In this document: one piece after another, positions 1-10,508 of the stretch
Layout of the letters: every line of letters begins with the position of its first letter
How positions within the stretch are numbered: position 1 is the stretch's first letter
Origin: Hymenoscyphus infarciens
Lineage: Eukaryota > Ascomycota > Leotiomycetes > Helotiales > Helotiaceae
Assembly: GCA_001414345.1 (NCBI GenBank)
Contig: LLCB01000162.1
Span: 62,001 to 126,000 of the forward strand
Length of the DNA stretch: 64,000 nucleotides
Direction of reading: 5' to 3'
Notes under the pieces: model-generated
What the model was told of the DNA's origin: nothing
What the model saw: the letters and a program-made list of their open reading frames with translations, nothing else
The model's database searches: none
Translations under genes and position numbers: made by a program

Positions 1-243
1 GCCCAATCCTTCGACAGTGTCGTGTGAGCACTATCTTCAGTATCAAGCGCTGTTGACGAGAGAATCAGAGGTCCCTTCTCTATGAGTAGTGAACCGAATT
101 CCGCGCCCTTGAAAAAGGCAGGTTGATATCGGAAACTCCATCATGAAAGACGTCTTAAGTAAACTCGCCTCCTTTATTAATGTTTTACCTCCTTCTCAAA
201 AATATGTCCTAATTTCACATCAGACCAGCATTTACTAACCTAA

Positions 244-498
244 TATATCCGCTACCAAATCCAACCCGACCGATGGTTCGGCATCCCCGACTGTGAGTTC
301 TTCGAAGAACCCCAAAATGATATCAGCATCGAAGAAGCCATCCAGACGGATCGTCCGGGTGCTGTCAAGGCCCTCTTTCGCGTTCTGGGTGTCTCGTTCG
401 ATGCGCTGCACAATGATGCAAGAGAAAGACAATATCGAGATTTGAGTTTGCTTAAAAGGCTTTATACAATGGAGTTGGGATATGGGCAGGCGATGTGA
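244..498 (+). CDS. Coding-like C-terminal fragment, family not recognised
   Basis: An open frame of 84 codons ends at TGA 496-498 and directly follows an in-frame TAA (241-243). Its composition looks like real protein: charged and hydrophobic residues are mixed, and the stretch around RPGAVKALFRVLGVSFDALH is helix-like. There is no usable start codon at its beginning, so it is most likely the last exon of a gene whose earlier exons lie upstream or outside the window. A perfect TACTAAC branch-type site sits at about 233-239, but no AG acceptor follows it before the conserved-looking part, so the splice junction cannot be placed. It may be a broken gene. I cannot name a family. The opposite strand is also open over this stretch, but its product is low-complexity His/Ser and looks like a shadow. 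Confidence 0.35.
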   Translation, partial: YIRYQIQPDRWFGIPDCEFFEEPQNDISIEEAIQTDRPGAVKALFRVLGVSFDALHNDARERQYRDLSLLKRLYTMELGYGQAM

Positions 499-1142
499 GG
501 TTGTTGTGTGGGAATCAGAGTGGGATATGCTATGATATGATGTATGGCGATGGAGTTTGGTCATGGAAGGAATTATGAATTATGATTGAGTGGTCATCAG
601 GGGGTGCAGGAATCTCTAACTGATTAAGAGCAGAGACCTCCACGCTCCTCCCTCAATTGTTCGACCAAGACTCGGAAAATCAATTCGATTATCCTACAAG
701 GCTCGAACTTTGTTGCCTAGATCATTCCAGAAGAGTTAGGAGAATTGTTTGAATTGTAGAAGGGCAAGTGCCTTGGATAATGGATTTAGGTTATGAATTT
801 TTATAACCCCTGGTGGTCTGCTTAGGCTAGTCTGTTTGAGAAAGCACTATTGTCTCAATACCAAAAGTGTGCGTCATGAGGAGTTGTGCCGAGTCAAATT
901 GTGCGACCAGAAGTGAGGAAATGAAGGGAAAATAACCTTGTTACGACGTTTGAAAAGTGATGATACCTGTGAGTATTGAAAGTATCTAGCAAGCGTTGGG
1001 ATTTCTGTGGTCTCTCTCCCGTTTATCCAGGGAGTTTACTTGGGAAATTTAATATCATTTAGACGTCTCCAATTACTAACTTTCTCTCCTTCCCATCCGC
1101 ACTTCCCCCGTCCGTCATTACTGTCCCCTTTCCCCTCCTCAA
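499..1142. other. Intergenic, nothing recognised
   Basis: No coding frame, RNA gene or repeat is evident. A pyrimidine-rich run near 1080-1140 lies just beyond the stop codon of the minus-strand gene that follows. Confidence 0.5.
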
Positions 1143-2492
1143 TTAACAAGGGAAAACATGCACTCCCAGCAACAATCCCCCTCCCCCCAATTCGGGAATT
1201 AAAGTAACCGCCCCGTTAATACCCATAGTCTCCAAACACCTCTCAACTGTTTCCTTCACTTTCTCAAACTCCTCGCATCTCCCTTTGTCTAGGTCCCTAC
1301 AAATGTAATCCAGGATAATAGGTGCTTTTAATTGGTGTTGCAGCGCTTGTGTGGCGTGGGCTTTGAGTTGGGGTATGGGGAGTGAGGAGCCGCCACCCTC
1401 GAGGAAGTGGAGGAGCAGGATGTTTTGGATTTCTTGAAGGAGGGGGGTGAGAGGTTGCGGTTGGAGTGGTTGGGGGACTTGAGGGGATTGAGGGACTTGA
1501 GGGACTTGGGGGACTTGGATAGGGGCATATTGTGGGATAGTTTGGGGAAGGGGTGTGAAGGTTGGGATTGGGGGGTAGTGGTGTTGGAGGGGTATTGGTG
1601 TTGGAGCGTAGGCTTGAATGGGTGTCGGGAGGTAGGTTGTTGTTGGTGTTGAAGTGCTTGAGACGGATGAGACTGTTGATGGAGAATACGGGTGTGGTGG
1701 GATTTGATGATATTGTTGTGGGTAGGAGTTCGTTCCCATTTGCGGTTCTGATATTGTGGACATGAATGAGGCTTGGTGGTTTAGAGGTTGGGAGTGTTGA
1801 TTGGCGAATGAAGATGCTAATAGAGGGACTGATTGAGGGCGAGATGCTTGGGTGGGTGGACCTGTGGCAGGTGGTACTGGACTACCTTCCAGCTCTGCGA
1901 TGAAAGTTTGAGGCTGCTGACACGAAATCGGGCGTCCATAGCCTTGAGGTGGTGCAACAGTGTTTACTTGTTGATAGGAAACGGGACGTCCATATTGTTG
2001 GACTGCCGAGGAGGTAAAGTTTGGTTGTTGATATGAAACGGACCGTCCGTGATTTTGAGATGTCGGGATGGTGTTTATTGGTAGGTAGGAAGATGACCGT
2101 CCGTAATGCTGCGGTGGTGGTATGAATACTGGATGCTCATGTGGTGTCCCTCCTGGCAACGAAATGTTCGAGACAGCTGCACGAGGGTGTGAAGCTGAGT
2201 GACTTCTGTTTCTTGACTCTTGTAGTTTCTGTTCATCTGGTAAGGAGAGACTCGATATTGTTGCTTGAGTTTGTGTTGCTACAGAAGCGTCTGGTTTTGT
2301 AGTTGTATATCGTGATTCTTGTTGGGGATTTGGGGATGGTTTCGATTTTATAGAACATGAACAGGACATCCAGGGGTATGAGCTATGTTGATGATCACAG
2401 GGGCTCTCAGGTTCTGTTATGGATTTTATTGAATTCTTGTCGTCCCGCTTTCTTCCATCGTTGGCCACTACTACCTTGGTGACATCCCCCAT
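1143..2492 (-). CDS. Pro/Gln/Ser-rich hypothetical protein with internal YGR-SYQQ repeats
   Basis: A 449-residue, intronless, mostly low-complexity protein. Residues 129-195 hold four degenerate tandem units of about 18-19 residues, each opening with a (Y/H)GR-x-(V/I/S)S-(Y/C)QQ-type motif. Residues 270-360 are Pro/Gln-rich with a short Val-Pro-Gln run. Only the last 100 residues look foldable: a helical segment (LLQEIQNILLLHFLEGGG) is followed by a Cys/Glu/Lys-rich helix and a Gly-rich tail. There is no signal peptide or membrane segment. The overall make-up resembles a scaffold or nuclear regulator with a disordered N-terminus, but no family is recognised. Plus-strand frames over the same DNA are shadows of its repeats. 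The start is the first Met of the frame; the first 30 residues contain many charged residues. Confidence 0.65.
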   Translation of the reverse strand: MGDVTKVVVANDGRKRDDKNSIKSITEPESPCDHQHSSYPWMSCSCSIKSKPSPNPQQESRYTTTKPDASVATQTQATISSLSLPDEQKLQESRNRSHSASHPRAAVSNISLPGGTPHEHPVFIPPPQHYGRSSSYLPINTIPTSQNHGRSVSYQQPNFTSSAVQQYGRPVSYQQVNTVAPPQGYGRPISCQQPQTFIAELEGSPVPPATGPPTQASRPQSVPLLASSFANQHSQPLNHQASFMSTISEPQMGTNSYPQQYHQIPPHPYSPSTVSSVSSTSTPTTTYLPTPIQAYAPTPIPLQHHYPPIPTFTPLPQTIPQYAPIQVPQVPQVPQSPQVPQPLQPQPLTPLLQEIQNILLLHFLEGGGSSLPIPQLKAHATQALQHQLKAPIILDYICRDLDKGRCEEFEKVKETVERCLETMGINGAVTLIPELGGGGLLLGVHVFPC

Positions 2493-2956
2493 CCCAGCGT
2501 CTTCCTATCTAGTCGTGAACTGGTGTCGAACGAATTATGTTGCAATTGATTTGAGTGCAAGGATATAAGTCGAAACCAGAGGTTTTCAGAAAAATTCGAT
2601 CCCTCGAGGTACCGTTCGAGAAGCTGCCTATATGGCTATTTTTAGAACCGGTGTTGAGAGTGGTTGATGTGGAGTGAGAGCCGTTATCGAGATGTAACAC
2701 AAGGACGGAATGAAAATGCTACTAGCCTCTGTGCAGTACATGTGTCTGAGAATCTTCGTTGAAAAGGAGAGGCGTTCTCTGTGGGGTAATATTGGTGGCT
2801 GTTAATGTCAACCCGTTGTTGCAACCCGTAGTGCTGACTTAGCGCCCCGAACACATACATAGGTACTTGGGTACATTTTAATCGCGAGAAAACGGAATCA
2901 CAATAAATGCTCGGAAAGTGTAGCAAAAAATATCTAATTCAAATTCGGGTTCTATC
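2493..2956. other. Intergenic between two minus-strand genes
   Basis: This holds the promoter side of the Pro/Gln-rich gene and the 3' flank of LHS1. Short open frames here have no recognisable content. Confidence 0.5.
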
Positions 2957-5900
2957 TCACAGTTCATCATGCTCTTTGTCTACCTTAACTTCCTCCTTAG
3001 CGGCTGCATCATCCTCACCAGCTGCCGCCCTCTCCGCCTTACTCTTCTCAATAAAAGCGAGAATCTCCTCTTCACTAGGCAACTTTCCATCCTCTCCCAC
3101 CTTGAATACGGGTTGGCCCTCAGAATTCGTCTCCAACGTCTTTTCTGGGTTCCAACTAGACGAAGTCGAACTCTTCGACTTGGTCTTCTTTGGCTTTGGT
3201 GCCTTCTTCGACTTGGTAGGTCGCTTTGACTTGTATGGTTGTTGCATACTCTTCATGATGAGTTCAACCTGGAGATCTTGAAGTTGTTTGGCCTTGTCGG
3301 CTAGATCCTTGGTCAACAAAACAGGGTCCTCCGTTTCTTTGAGTGACTCCTGCTTGGCGAGTGTCTCAGCCAGCCACTTGGAAATGTCATACTCTAGTTT
3401 TTGAGGAGCCACGAGGTCAGAGTCCTTGTAGACAGGAGGGTCCAAGGTCTCCTCTGCGACTGGTTCCTCAATGGCAGTTGCTGGCTCATCCTCCAGTCCA
3501 TCAAAATCATCCGCGGGAGCAGATGGTGTAGCTAAAGGTGTGGCTTTGGCAGCACTCGATTTTGAGGCGGTGAAAGCCTCGTGGTTTCTGGTATCATTTG
3601 TGATTTGTTCTCTGATTCCTGCAATCATTATCCGGGTCTGGTTCAAGGCTTCATTAAGTAGTTTGAGCTGCTCTGGACGAGACACTGTCTCATCCTTTCT
3701 GATTCCGATTGGGCCGACGATATCTGCCATCTCCTTCGTCTTTGCCTTGAGCTCCTCCCGAGTGGCAGTCAAACCACCTTCGTAGATCCAGTCACTGGCC
3801 GCCTTGGATTTGGACTCCAAGCTGGCTCTCTCCTCAGCAGTAGATGCAGAAATGAAATCTTCATTCTCAAGCAAATCTCTGACTTTGTAAGTATATCCTT
3901 CGAGCTGGTTGAGGGCTTCCTCTCTAAGACGACGATTACGATCGGAATCAGCAAAGGCCGAAATGCGACTCTTCATGCGTGTAATTTCGGCACCTGGTAA
4001 TTGTGGAAGCCCCTTGAGCTCAGTCGTGAATTTAACAGGAATAATCTCAAGTCGTTTGACGATTTTTGGCTTCTCCTCTTTTGTATCCTTTGATTTAGAA
4101 TCCTTCTTAGAATCCTTCTTGGGTCCCTTCTTAGCATCTTTAGAGGCCTTGGCGGAGGATGCAGATGTCGAGGAGCTGGAAGAGCTGCTAGTAGAAGAAC
4201 CAGACACGGTTTCAACGTTCTCGTCGTCATCAGAGAGTGGTGCTTGATCCTTCTTTCCGAAACCGAGCATATTTTTAACGCTGTCGACTACGCCTGCTTT
4301 TTCCTCGTTTTCCTCGACCTCACAATCGACAACTGCTTTGATGATCTCTACCTCTCCATTGGAGACAGAAAGACGAGAGCTGAGTTTAAAGTTAATGTCT
4401 CCATCTGTGCAGCCAAACTTCTCCTTTAGTCGTGCGACAGATTCTGTCAAGTTTTGTGTTGTCAATGTCAACAATTCCTTCTCAGCAGAACCGGGAGAGA
4501 CGTTTTCGGATGATGGAACATGTTGGTAAAAGTTGATGGAGAAATCATGTTGGTTCTTGAAGCTGTATTGCTTCTCAGCGCCAAGGAAAGAAGTTGCTTG
4601 CCACAATCGTTGGTGTTGTGGTTTCTCGTAGATGTTGGTCCATTTGATACCGGCAGGATAGACAGCTGCCTCGTAAGCTCGGATTTCCTTGACTCGGAAT
4701 GAAGGGCTAAGAGCAGCTCCACGGAAACCAGCACCAAATACAGCCGACTCATCAGAGTTGACATTGGTACGAACCTTGTCAGCAGAGCCCATGAAACTCT
4801 CGAGTTCTTTCTGAACAAAAGGCATTCGGATGGCTCCGCCGTGAAGAATAATCGAGTCGAGATCTTGTGCTTGGAGGTTGGCAATATCCAATGCCTTTTC
4901 CAGTGCTACCTTGATACGAGATGTGTAGGATTCTGCGAGTTTTTCGAATTGTACCCGGGTAATCTTGTATTTGAAATCAATATCCTCATAGAGACCCTCA
5001 AAGCTAGCTTGAGTATTTGCGTTGGCACTCAGGACATGCCTCATCTTTTCCGCTTCCTTGAGGAGCTTGGCCGATGCTCTTCCATGCGCCTTCACCTTGT
5101 CGAATGATGCTCCAGCGGCTGTCGCCTTGGGCGAAGAAACGAATTGTCCTACCATATCATCGACAATGATTGCATTGAGGGCATCACCACCAAGGGTTCT
5201 GTCCCATCCAGTTCCTACCACTTGAACTTCTTGGATAGTCTTGTTGAATTTTCCAACGTCTTTCACGGTTCGTCCCTGAAATTTTAAAATTGTCGCCTTT
5301 GTTGAGCCCGCGCCCATGTCGAAAACCATGTGATGTTCTGGGCTTCCACCCTCGTTGACGCTCTTGAATGTTCGAGAGGTGGCATAATTCAATCCAACCG
5401 CCAAACCATCACTCACAAGCTCCAAAATTCGAAGTCCAGCCAGATCTGCGGCCAAGATTACCGCTCTCTTCTCTTCGGCCGTGTAGAATGGAGGAATGGT
5501 AACAACCAAATCCTTAATGCTGCTGCCCCTTCCTGCAAGTGCCTCAGCGTTCTTTTGTATGCTCTGAAACTCCATTGCGAGTAATTCCTCCACTGTCCAT
5601 GGCTCCTCGTCTGCCACAAATGCGCCGCTCTTGAATGCCACTGTGCCCCTTGTTTGTTCCTTCGCCAACTTCATTGCTGGATGCCGAGATGCGTATTCAG
5701 CTACCACTGAGTTGTCTGCGCCGAGACCTAGAAGTGCCTTCAGATTTGGGTACACATCACCGGGAAATCGAACGGCCAAAGCCATAGCATCGGATCCATA
5801 GGTTCTCTCCGGGAACTCTCCGCTTTTGGGGCCGCCCTTGGAAGGTTTGAATACTACGGCGGATGCTTCCTTTCGTCGCGAGTCCTTGGTGAGGACGATT

Positions 5901-6076
5901 TCGAGAGGGATTCCAGGCTTGACTAGAGCTGCTTTGATGTATTCGGTGCCTAGGTCGACTCCTAGAACTGCAGACGCAGCCAGTGCGGTTGAGCTGAAGA
6001 AAAATACGAGGCATAATAGTGAAAGGAGGGACGACGAGAGCAGATTGCTCAATGGGTGCCGCTGGTGAGGGGCCAT
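2957..6076 (-). CDS. LHS1: ER lumenal Hsp70-like chaperone LHS1 (HYOU1/GRP170 family)
   Basis: This intronless gene encodes 1039 residues from the Met at 6076. The frame opens 28 codons earlier, but this Met begins a classic signal peptide (hydrophobic core about residues 15-33). The Hsp70 ATPase follows: phosphate-1 motif VDLGTEYIKAA (about 40-50), phosphate-2 motif FDMGAGSTKA, and adenosine motif ILHGGAIRMP. Next come a divergent substrate-binding part, a long Ser/Lys/Asp linker, and a helical C-terminal extension typical of the Hsp110/GRP170 group. The protein ends in HDEL, the ER-retrieval signal. Known role of the family: it works in the ER lumen with BiP/Kar2 as nucleotide-exchange factor and co-chaperone for translocation and folding. 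Length and motif order fit full-length, intact LHS1. It is divergent from the GNAT gene, across an 800-bp spacer. Confidence 0.95.
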   Translation of the reverse strand: MAPHQRHPLSNLLSSSLLSLLCLVFFFSSTALAASAVLGVDLGTEYIKAALVKPGIPLEIVLTKDSRRKEASAVVFKPSKGGPKSGEFPERTYGSDAMALAVRFPGDVYPNLKALLGLGADNSVVAEYASRHPAMKLAKEQTRGTVAFKSGAFVADEEPWTVEELLAMEFQSIQKNAEALAGRGSSIKDLVVTIPPFYTAEEKRAVILAADLAGLRILELVSDGLAVGLNYATSRTFKSVNEGGSPEHHMVFDMGAGSTKATILKFQGRTVKDVGKFNKTIQEVQVVGTGWDRTLGGDALNAIIVDDMVGQFVSSPKATAAGASFDKVKAHGRASAKLLKEAEKMRHVLSANANTQASFEGLYEDIDFKYKITRVQFEKLAESYTSRIKVALEKALDIANLQAQDLDSIILHGGAIRMPFVQKELESFMGSADKVRTNVNSDESAVFGAGFRGAALSPSFRVKEIRAYEAAVYPAGIKWTNIYEKPQHQRLWQATSFLGAEKQYSFKNQHDFSINFYQHVPSSENVSPGSAEKELLTLTTQNLTESVARLKEKFGCTDGDINFKLSSRLSVSNGEVEIIKAVVDCEVEENEEKAGVVDSVKNMLGFGKKDQAPLSDDDENVETVSGSSTSSSSSSSTSASSAKASKDAKKGPKKDSKKDSKSKDTKEEKPKIVKRLEIIPVKFTTELKGLPQLPGAEITRMKSRISAFADSDRNRRLREEALNQLEGYTYKVRDLLENEDFISASTAEERASLESKSKAASDWIYEGGLTATREELKAKTKEMADIVGPIGIRKDETVSRPEQLKLLNEALNQTRIMIAGIREQITNDTRNHEAFTASKSSAAKATPLATPSAPADDFDGLEDEPATAIEEPVAEETLDPPVYKDSDLVAPQKLEYDISKWLAETLAKQESLKETEDPVLLTKDLADKAKQLQDLQVELIMKSMQQPYKSKRPTKSKKAPKPKKTKSKSSTSSSWNPEKTLETNSEGQPVFKVGEDGKLPSEEEILAFIEKSKAERAAAGEDDAAAKEEVKVDKEHDEL

Positions 6077-6876
6077 GTTGGGTGGTTTTGGAGTTGTATA
6101 ACGCAGATGCAGAAGCCGACTGCTGCTAAAAGAGTGAAGCAGCACACGAGGTTGGATCAAAGGACAAACACTTTTATATGACGCCTAAAGTGCAGACATT
6201 TAACAAATGTGTCCACAAGTCTATTGAGCCAGCTTGCAAATAGCAAAATAAGAGAGGAAAGATGTTTGGGGGGGGAAGAACCCATGTCACCACCCAAGAC
6301 TATTAAAAGGACACTTTGCGATCAAGCTGTTAGACATGGGTAAGCTTCGGATACGTAGCCTTGTCTAGCAAGGCCCTACCTTATATATGAGGCAAGAAGA
6401 AGGCTCCCATGTCAGCGGAAAAAAGTGAATCCGAAAAGGCTACAACTCCGAACTCACTCCGATTCTGAATTCCGCAAATATATCTCCATCTGGGTAGACA
6501 AGACTTCTGTGTACTGGAGTTCATGACCAAAATCATACTTCGGGCTTGCTAGAAGATTCCCATTGCTAAGCCTCACTAACAACTCTAATCTGCTAACAGG
6601 TTCAGGTCTAGTTACGCCCTTTGGAGATCCCCAAACACCAGGAGTGGGACACAATTATATGCAGTCATAACCACCAGAACGACGAGACCACTTGGATTTA
6701 ATGGTTTTCGAATTCCATTGTTGCGAGCCATTGATACGATAGCAAGGAAGGATCGGGCAAGAAGAATTGGCTATAATTCAAGCAGCAGGAGCAACTGAGA
6801 AGCAACGACCATTTGGACCAGCAGAATCACGAGTCCTTGAAGCATTTACAACCCTCTTGACGAGAAACCATCCACT
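6077..6876. other. Shared divergent promoter region of LHS1 and the GNAT gene
   Basis: An 800-bp non-coding spacer between two divergent starts. I saw no convincing unfolded-protein-response element or TATA box. Short frames on either strand lack coding character. Confidence 0.5.
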
Positions 6877-7722
6877 ATGGCTGCAACTCCCTTCATTGCT
6901 TTCCAAGAGCCTTCGACTCTCGAAGGCTACAACTCCAAGTTACCCCGCTCCCAACAGCCTCGCAATATTCCCAAAACATTCCTGGATGCTATGGAAGTTC
7001 GGAAGGAGGTGTTTGTTGTGGAACAAAACATTCCGTTGGAGAATGAGTTCGATTCTGATGATCCGCGGGCATGCCACTGGGTTGGTACCTCCTAATCTCC
7101 TTCATTACCAGTACCTGCTAACGTTGTCCAACAGGTCGTTTATGCCTCAATCAACACCGTAACTGAACCTCAGAAGACGGATGACCAAGGGAATATTCTT
7201 CAATCGCAGAAGAGTGTTACTGTGTCTCAACCAATTGGCACAATACGACTCGTACCCTTCCCTCACCCCCCACATCCAGAACCAGGCTCTTCGTATGCCG
7301 CCGATGCCCTTGAAACTGCGTCGAACTCGGAACCTTTCGCGACCCCACCTTATATCGTCGATAGACCTACAACGCATCATGATGGCAAAGAACCATATAT
7401 CAAATTAGGGAGAATTGCCGTCCTGAAGGAGTTCAGGGGAACTGGAATTGCCAAAATTTTGGCGAACGCTGCAATGACTTGGGCAAGGGGAAATCCAACA
7501 TTCTTCAATCCATCGATCGAAACTTGGGGTATGAGTAAGCTAGGCGCGAGCAACACAAGTGAGATACCCCGGTGGAAAGGCTTGATTTGTGTGCATGCCC
7601 AAGAGCAGGTCGCAAAGGCGTGGGCCAAATGGGGATTTGAACTAGATGAAGGTATGGGAACGTGGGTTGAAGAGGGCATTAATCATGTTGGGATGTTCCA
7701 AAGGCTCGAAATCGAGGAGTAG
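6877..7722 (+). CDS. GNAT-family N-acetyltransferase
   Basis: Two exons, 6877-7080 and 7135-7722, give 263 residues. The 54-nt intron has a GTTGGT donor, a GCTAAC branch site and a CAACAG acceptor. The first exon has the N-terminal GNAT pattern (an Arg-rich helix VRKEVFVVEQ followed by acidic residues and D-x-R-A-C-H-W). The second has the core motif A, with strand LGRIAVLKEFRG and the acetyl-CoA-binding R-G-T-G-I-A loop, then helix AKILANAAMTWA. The C-terminal strand-helix includes AWAKWGFELDEG. Known role: transfer of an acetyl group from acetyl-CoA to an amine; the substrate cannot be told from sequence. The insert between exon-1 motifs and motif A (about 60 residues, Pro-rich) is longer than in small bacterial members. 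No targeting signal is seen, so cytosol or nucleus is likely. Confidence 0.85.
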
Positions 7723-7959
7723 AGATTGTGGGTTTGGTCTTGCATCTTGGGTCCAGCAATCCAGAATCGGTACGCTACATAAATGTCGGCAGTCGAGTAA
7801 TTACAATCACTAGCAATGTTCTTTATTACTACAATTACAATATGAACAATGAATACGGCTGAAGGAGGAAGATGATTTGGACTTTCTACAGATTCTGCAA
7901 CGAAATCGTTACTGTATCAGTTTGCAAATCTTCTTCGTTTTCGCTCTAGAGGCCGCGAG
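7723..7959. other. 3' flank of the GNAT gene
   Basis: Non-coding sequence with a gradual fall in GC towards the AT-rich block. Nothing else is seen. Confidence 0.5.
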
Positions 7960-8660
7960 ATCTTCTCAAAATTCGTTATAGTATAATTAAATATATACAA
8001 CAATATCTGACGAGATGCTCTGAATAGTCACTTTATATAAGTTAGTATATATTATTAATTGTTTCTTAAGATATTTAGTAATCGTTTAGCTCGTAGTATA
8101 TATCCTAGTATATATTCTATTTATATATATACTAAGAAATATAAGATCAAATAAGAGATTTATATTACTTTTAAATATATATACTAAATACTAGTATATA
8201 GATAGATTTAGTATATATATATATCTTATCTTCTAATTTTTAGTAGTATATATTCTAGATATATATTAGCTAAATAGACTCTTAGAATAATCAAATTAAC
8301 TAAATATTACTTAGATAAATATCTATACTCTATACTCTTAAGATATTCTAAACTTTAGTTAAGGAATTTAATTAATTTAAATATCTATAAATAATATATT
8401 TTAATAGCTAAATTTATTAAACTTACTATCTAATACTATTAAGTAGTAATATAATTAGTTAATATTATAATTAGTGATTAAGACCTAATTTATATAAATT
8501 ACTAAAATAAATAGACTAACCACGACGCTAGCTAAGAAGAGAATTCCTAAGATAAAAGTAGAGAGATAGAATAAAGTCGTTGATTATAAGATAAATAAAA
8601 GAAATATAGAGATATAAGAATTTTAACAACGGTGATATTACTTTAAAATAAAGAAATTAA
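7960..8660. repeat. AT-rich, RIP-like relic
   Basis: About 700 bp made almost entirely of A/T with TAG/TAT/TTA runs and no open frame. Short phrases such as ATTTAGATAA(G/A)TAT recur around 36.6 kb and 44.99 kb, suggesting a small fragment of a shared repeat family. No termini can be seen. Confidence 0.6.
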
Positions 8661-9384
8661 CTGAGCATTGGGCGAAAAATGGAAAACTTTCCTAGTTGGC
8701 TTGTTTTGCTTCTCGTATCTTGCCCAACTTGGCGTACTACAAGGCTCTCACTTTTGTTGAACCCTTGTTTTTGTATTTACCAACTTCCAGAAGACGTAGT
8801 GCAGTAAAGTTGAACCATTCTTCTTTAGTTGGCTTTGTAAATGATCCAGGAATTCACACCAAGTGGTACACCATGTCATCATTTTACTGGTGAAAAGTTG
8901 GATTCGTCGCCTTATTCTTAAACGTGGCAGCACATGGTGACCTGAAGGATTCCAGAGGCTTGAACCACCCCCAATAATTACAGCCACCATTTTCCTTTTC
9001 TGCCATTTTAAGAGACCTATATGCGGGGGTTGTCACATTTTGCTGCGGGGTATTTCCTCTCTGAGACGCGGCCGAAAAGAACAAGGGGTTTTATTCGTTA
9101 AAGCGCAAGCCTGGAAAGTACACAAACAGCACGTAAGTCTCACCTTCTTTTGCTATATGGTGGCTGGAATATCCTCAAATTTGATTAGATGACATCTGAA
9201 GAGCCGCATGCATTAGTCACTTGACTAATTGCAGATCTTTGCTGCAATCTTTGTTACCTAGTTTTGTGCCGGGGCGTGATGAGTTGAGAAGCGAGCCCAA
9301 AATTCAGCTCCTCTTATGAGTATCGAATTCGCAAGCCTTTTTTAAACTTTTTCATCTGTTGCATTCTACCTTTAAACTTTCGAG
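8661..9384. other. Intergenic upstream of the GPI-protein gene
   Basis: Normal base composition, no coding frame of quality on either strand. This is the probable promoter region of the plus-strand gene starting at 9385. Confidence 0.5.
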
Positions 9385-10508
9385 ATGCAGCATTATAACC
9401 TCGCCACCTCTTGCTTGCTGCTCGTTCTTTGCTTAATAGCCACTGTCGATTCGAAGCCCACTTTAGACTGGGCCAAAGAAGATTCTCCTTCTGATATCGA
9501 TTGGGCAGCGCAAAAGCAAAGTCCCTCTGCCCAGGAATCCTTCCATTTTTCTGATACGATATTCGGACGCGCATACCATGGCTTGACGGGTCGGTATGTT
9601 TGTTTCCAAGGAACCTGTGGATTTGGCTGGTGTTGTCAAGATGGAACGGAATATTGCGTTGTCACGGGTGGGAAATCATCTTGCGTTTCTTCTGCAACAG
9701 TTACCGCCACTGTCAAAGCTACTCAAACTGTTCACCAAACGACGACTAGTACGGCACCAACCAAATATGTTACTCGTACCGTCTCGCAACCTTCCGTGGC
9801 AATTGTCAACAATATTGCTGTTTCTACAGCCACTTCAACCTACGTTGTAACATCTGTAAGGAGTTCCAGGTTCCTGGTATAAGTAAGAAACTAATTAATT
9901 CACAGAGTACTACAATACCCACAACGGTGGGCGGAGGCACGACAACCATCACTTCATTCGTTACGATTGCTGCTCCAGCTCGTCGGGATTTGAATAAAAG
10001 GGCAGTCACCATTACCATTACCCAGTATGCCACCGTCACCGGAGGTCGAGTTACAGCGCCACCATATACACCTTACTCGACGATAACGAGCACCCAGTTC
10101 TATCCTTCGACATCGTACTTGAATGCCCAAAGCATCGTTACCACCTATGTGACATCGGTTTTCGTCAGCACTCAATATCAATCTGTCGCGGGGGCGTTGG
10201 TTACCTCCACCGTACTATCAACAATAGTATTGTCACCACCGGCTGGGCCCTCAACAATTGTTTCTACGACGACTGCGCCGGGTTCGATAATTATAAGTAC
10301 AACTTCTCAGGCACCATCGGCCGCCAATAGTGTGTCACAATCCACTTCTATCACTGCGCCGGCTAGGACTACCACACCTGCTGTCGTGTTGGCAACTACG
10401 CCCGCAAGTTCTTCTGCCTCTTCTAGCTCCCTGAGCCTCAATGGATTCATTGGTTTAACACTTCTGTCTGTCGCGATTGGTTATTTGAGATTTGGAATCT
10501 TGATCTGA
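9385..10508 (+). CDS. GPI-anchored Ser/Thr-rich cell-wall protein with small Cys-rich domain
   Basis: Two exons, 9385-9855 and 9906-10508, encode 356 residues plus the stop; the 50-nt intron has a GTAAGG donor and CACAG acceptor. An N-terminal signal peptide covers about residues 1-23. A compact six-cysteine patch lies at residues 73-100 (Cys 73, 78, 83, 84, 91, 100) with pattern C-x4-C-x4-CC-x6-C-x8-C. The remainder is a long Thr/Ser/Val stalk rich in TTY- and TSF-type repeats, ending in a Ser-rich spacer and a hydrophobic tail (about the last 25 residues). That is the usual signal for GPI attachment. It is expected to sit at the plasma membrane or in the wall, heavily O-glycosylated. The Cys patch resembles carbohydrate- or wall-binding modules, but no ligand can be assigned. 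A dibasic KR occurs in the stalk (LNKRAV), a possible processing site. Confidence 0.85.

Noticed and set aside
235..564. 109-codon minus-strand frame
   Set aside because: It is antisense to a more protein-like plus-strand frame and encodes low-complexity His/Ser sequence.
1407..2036. Several plus-strand frames with Gly/Leu/Trp repeats
   Set aside because: They are mirror images of the Pro/Gln repeats of the minus-strand gene.
6077..6160. Upstream 28-codon extension of LHS1
   Set aside because: The signal peptide begins properly at the later Met; the extension has no targeting logic and is probably 5' leader.
7081..7134. Alternative splice of the GNAT gene using acceptor CCAG near 7111
   Set aside because: It keeps the frame, but the GCTAAC branch site would then fall inside the exon; the longer intron is simpler.
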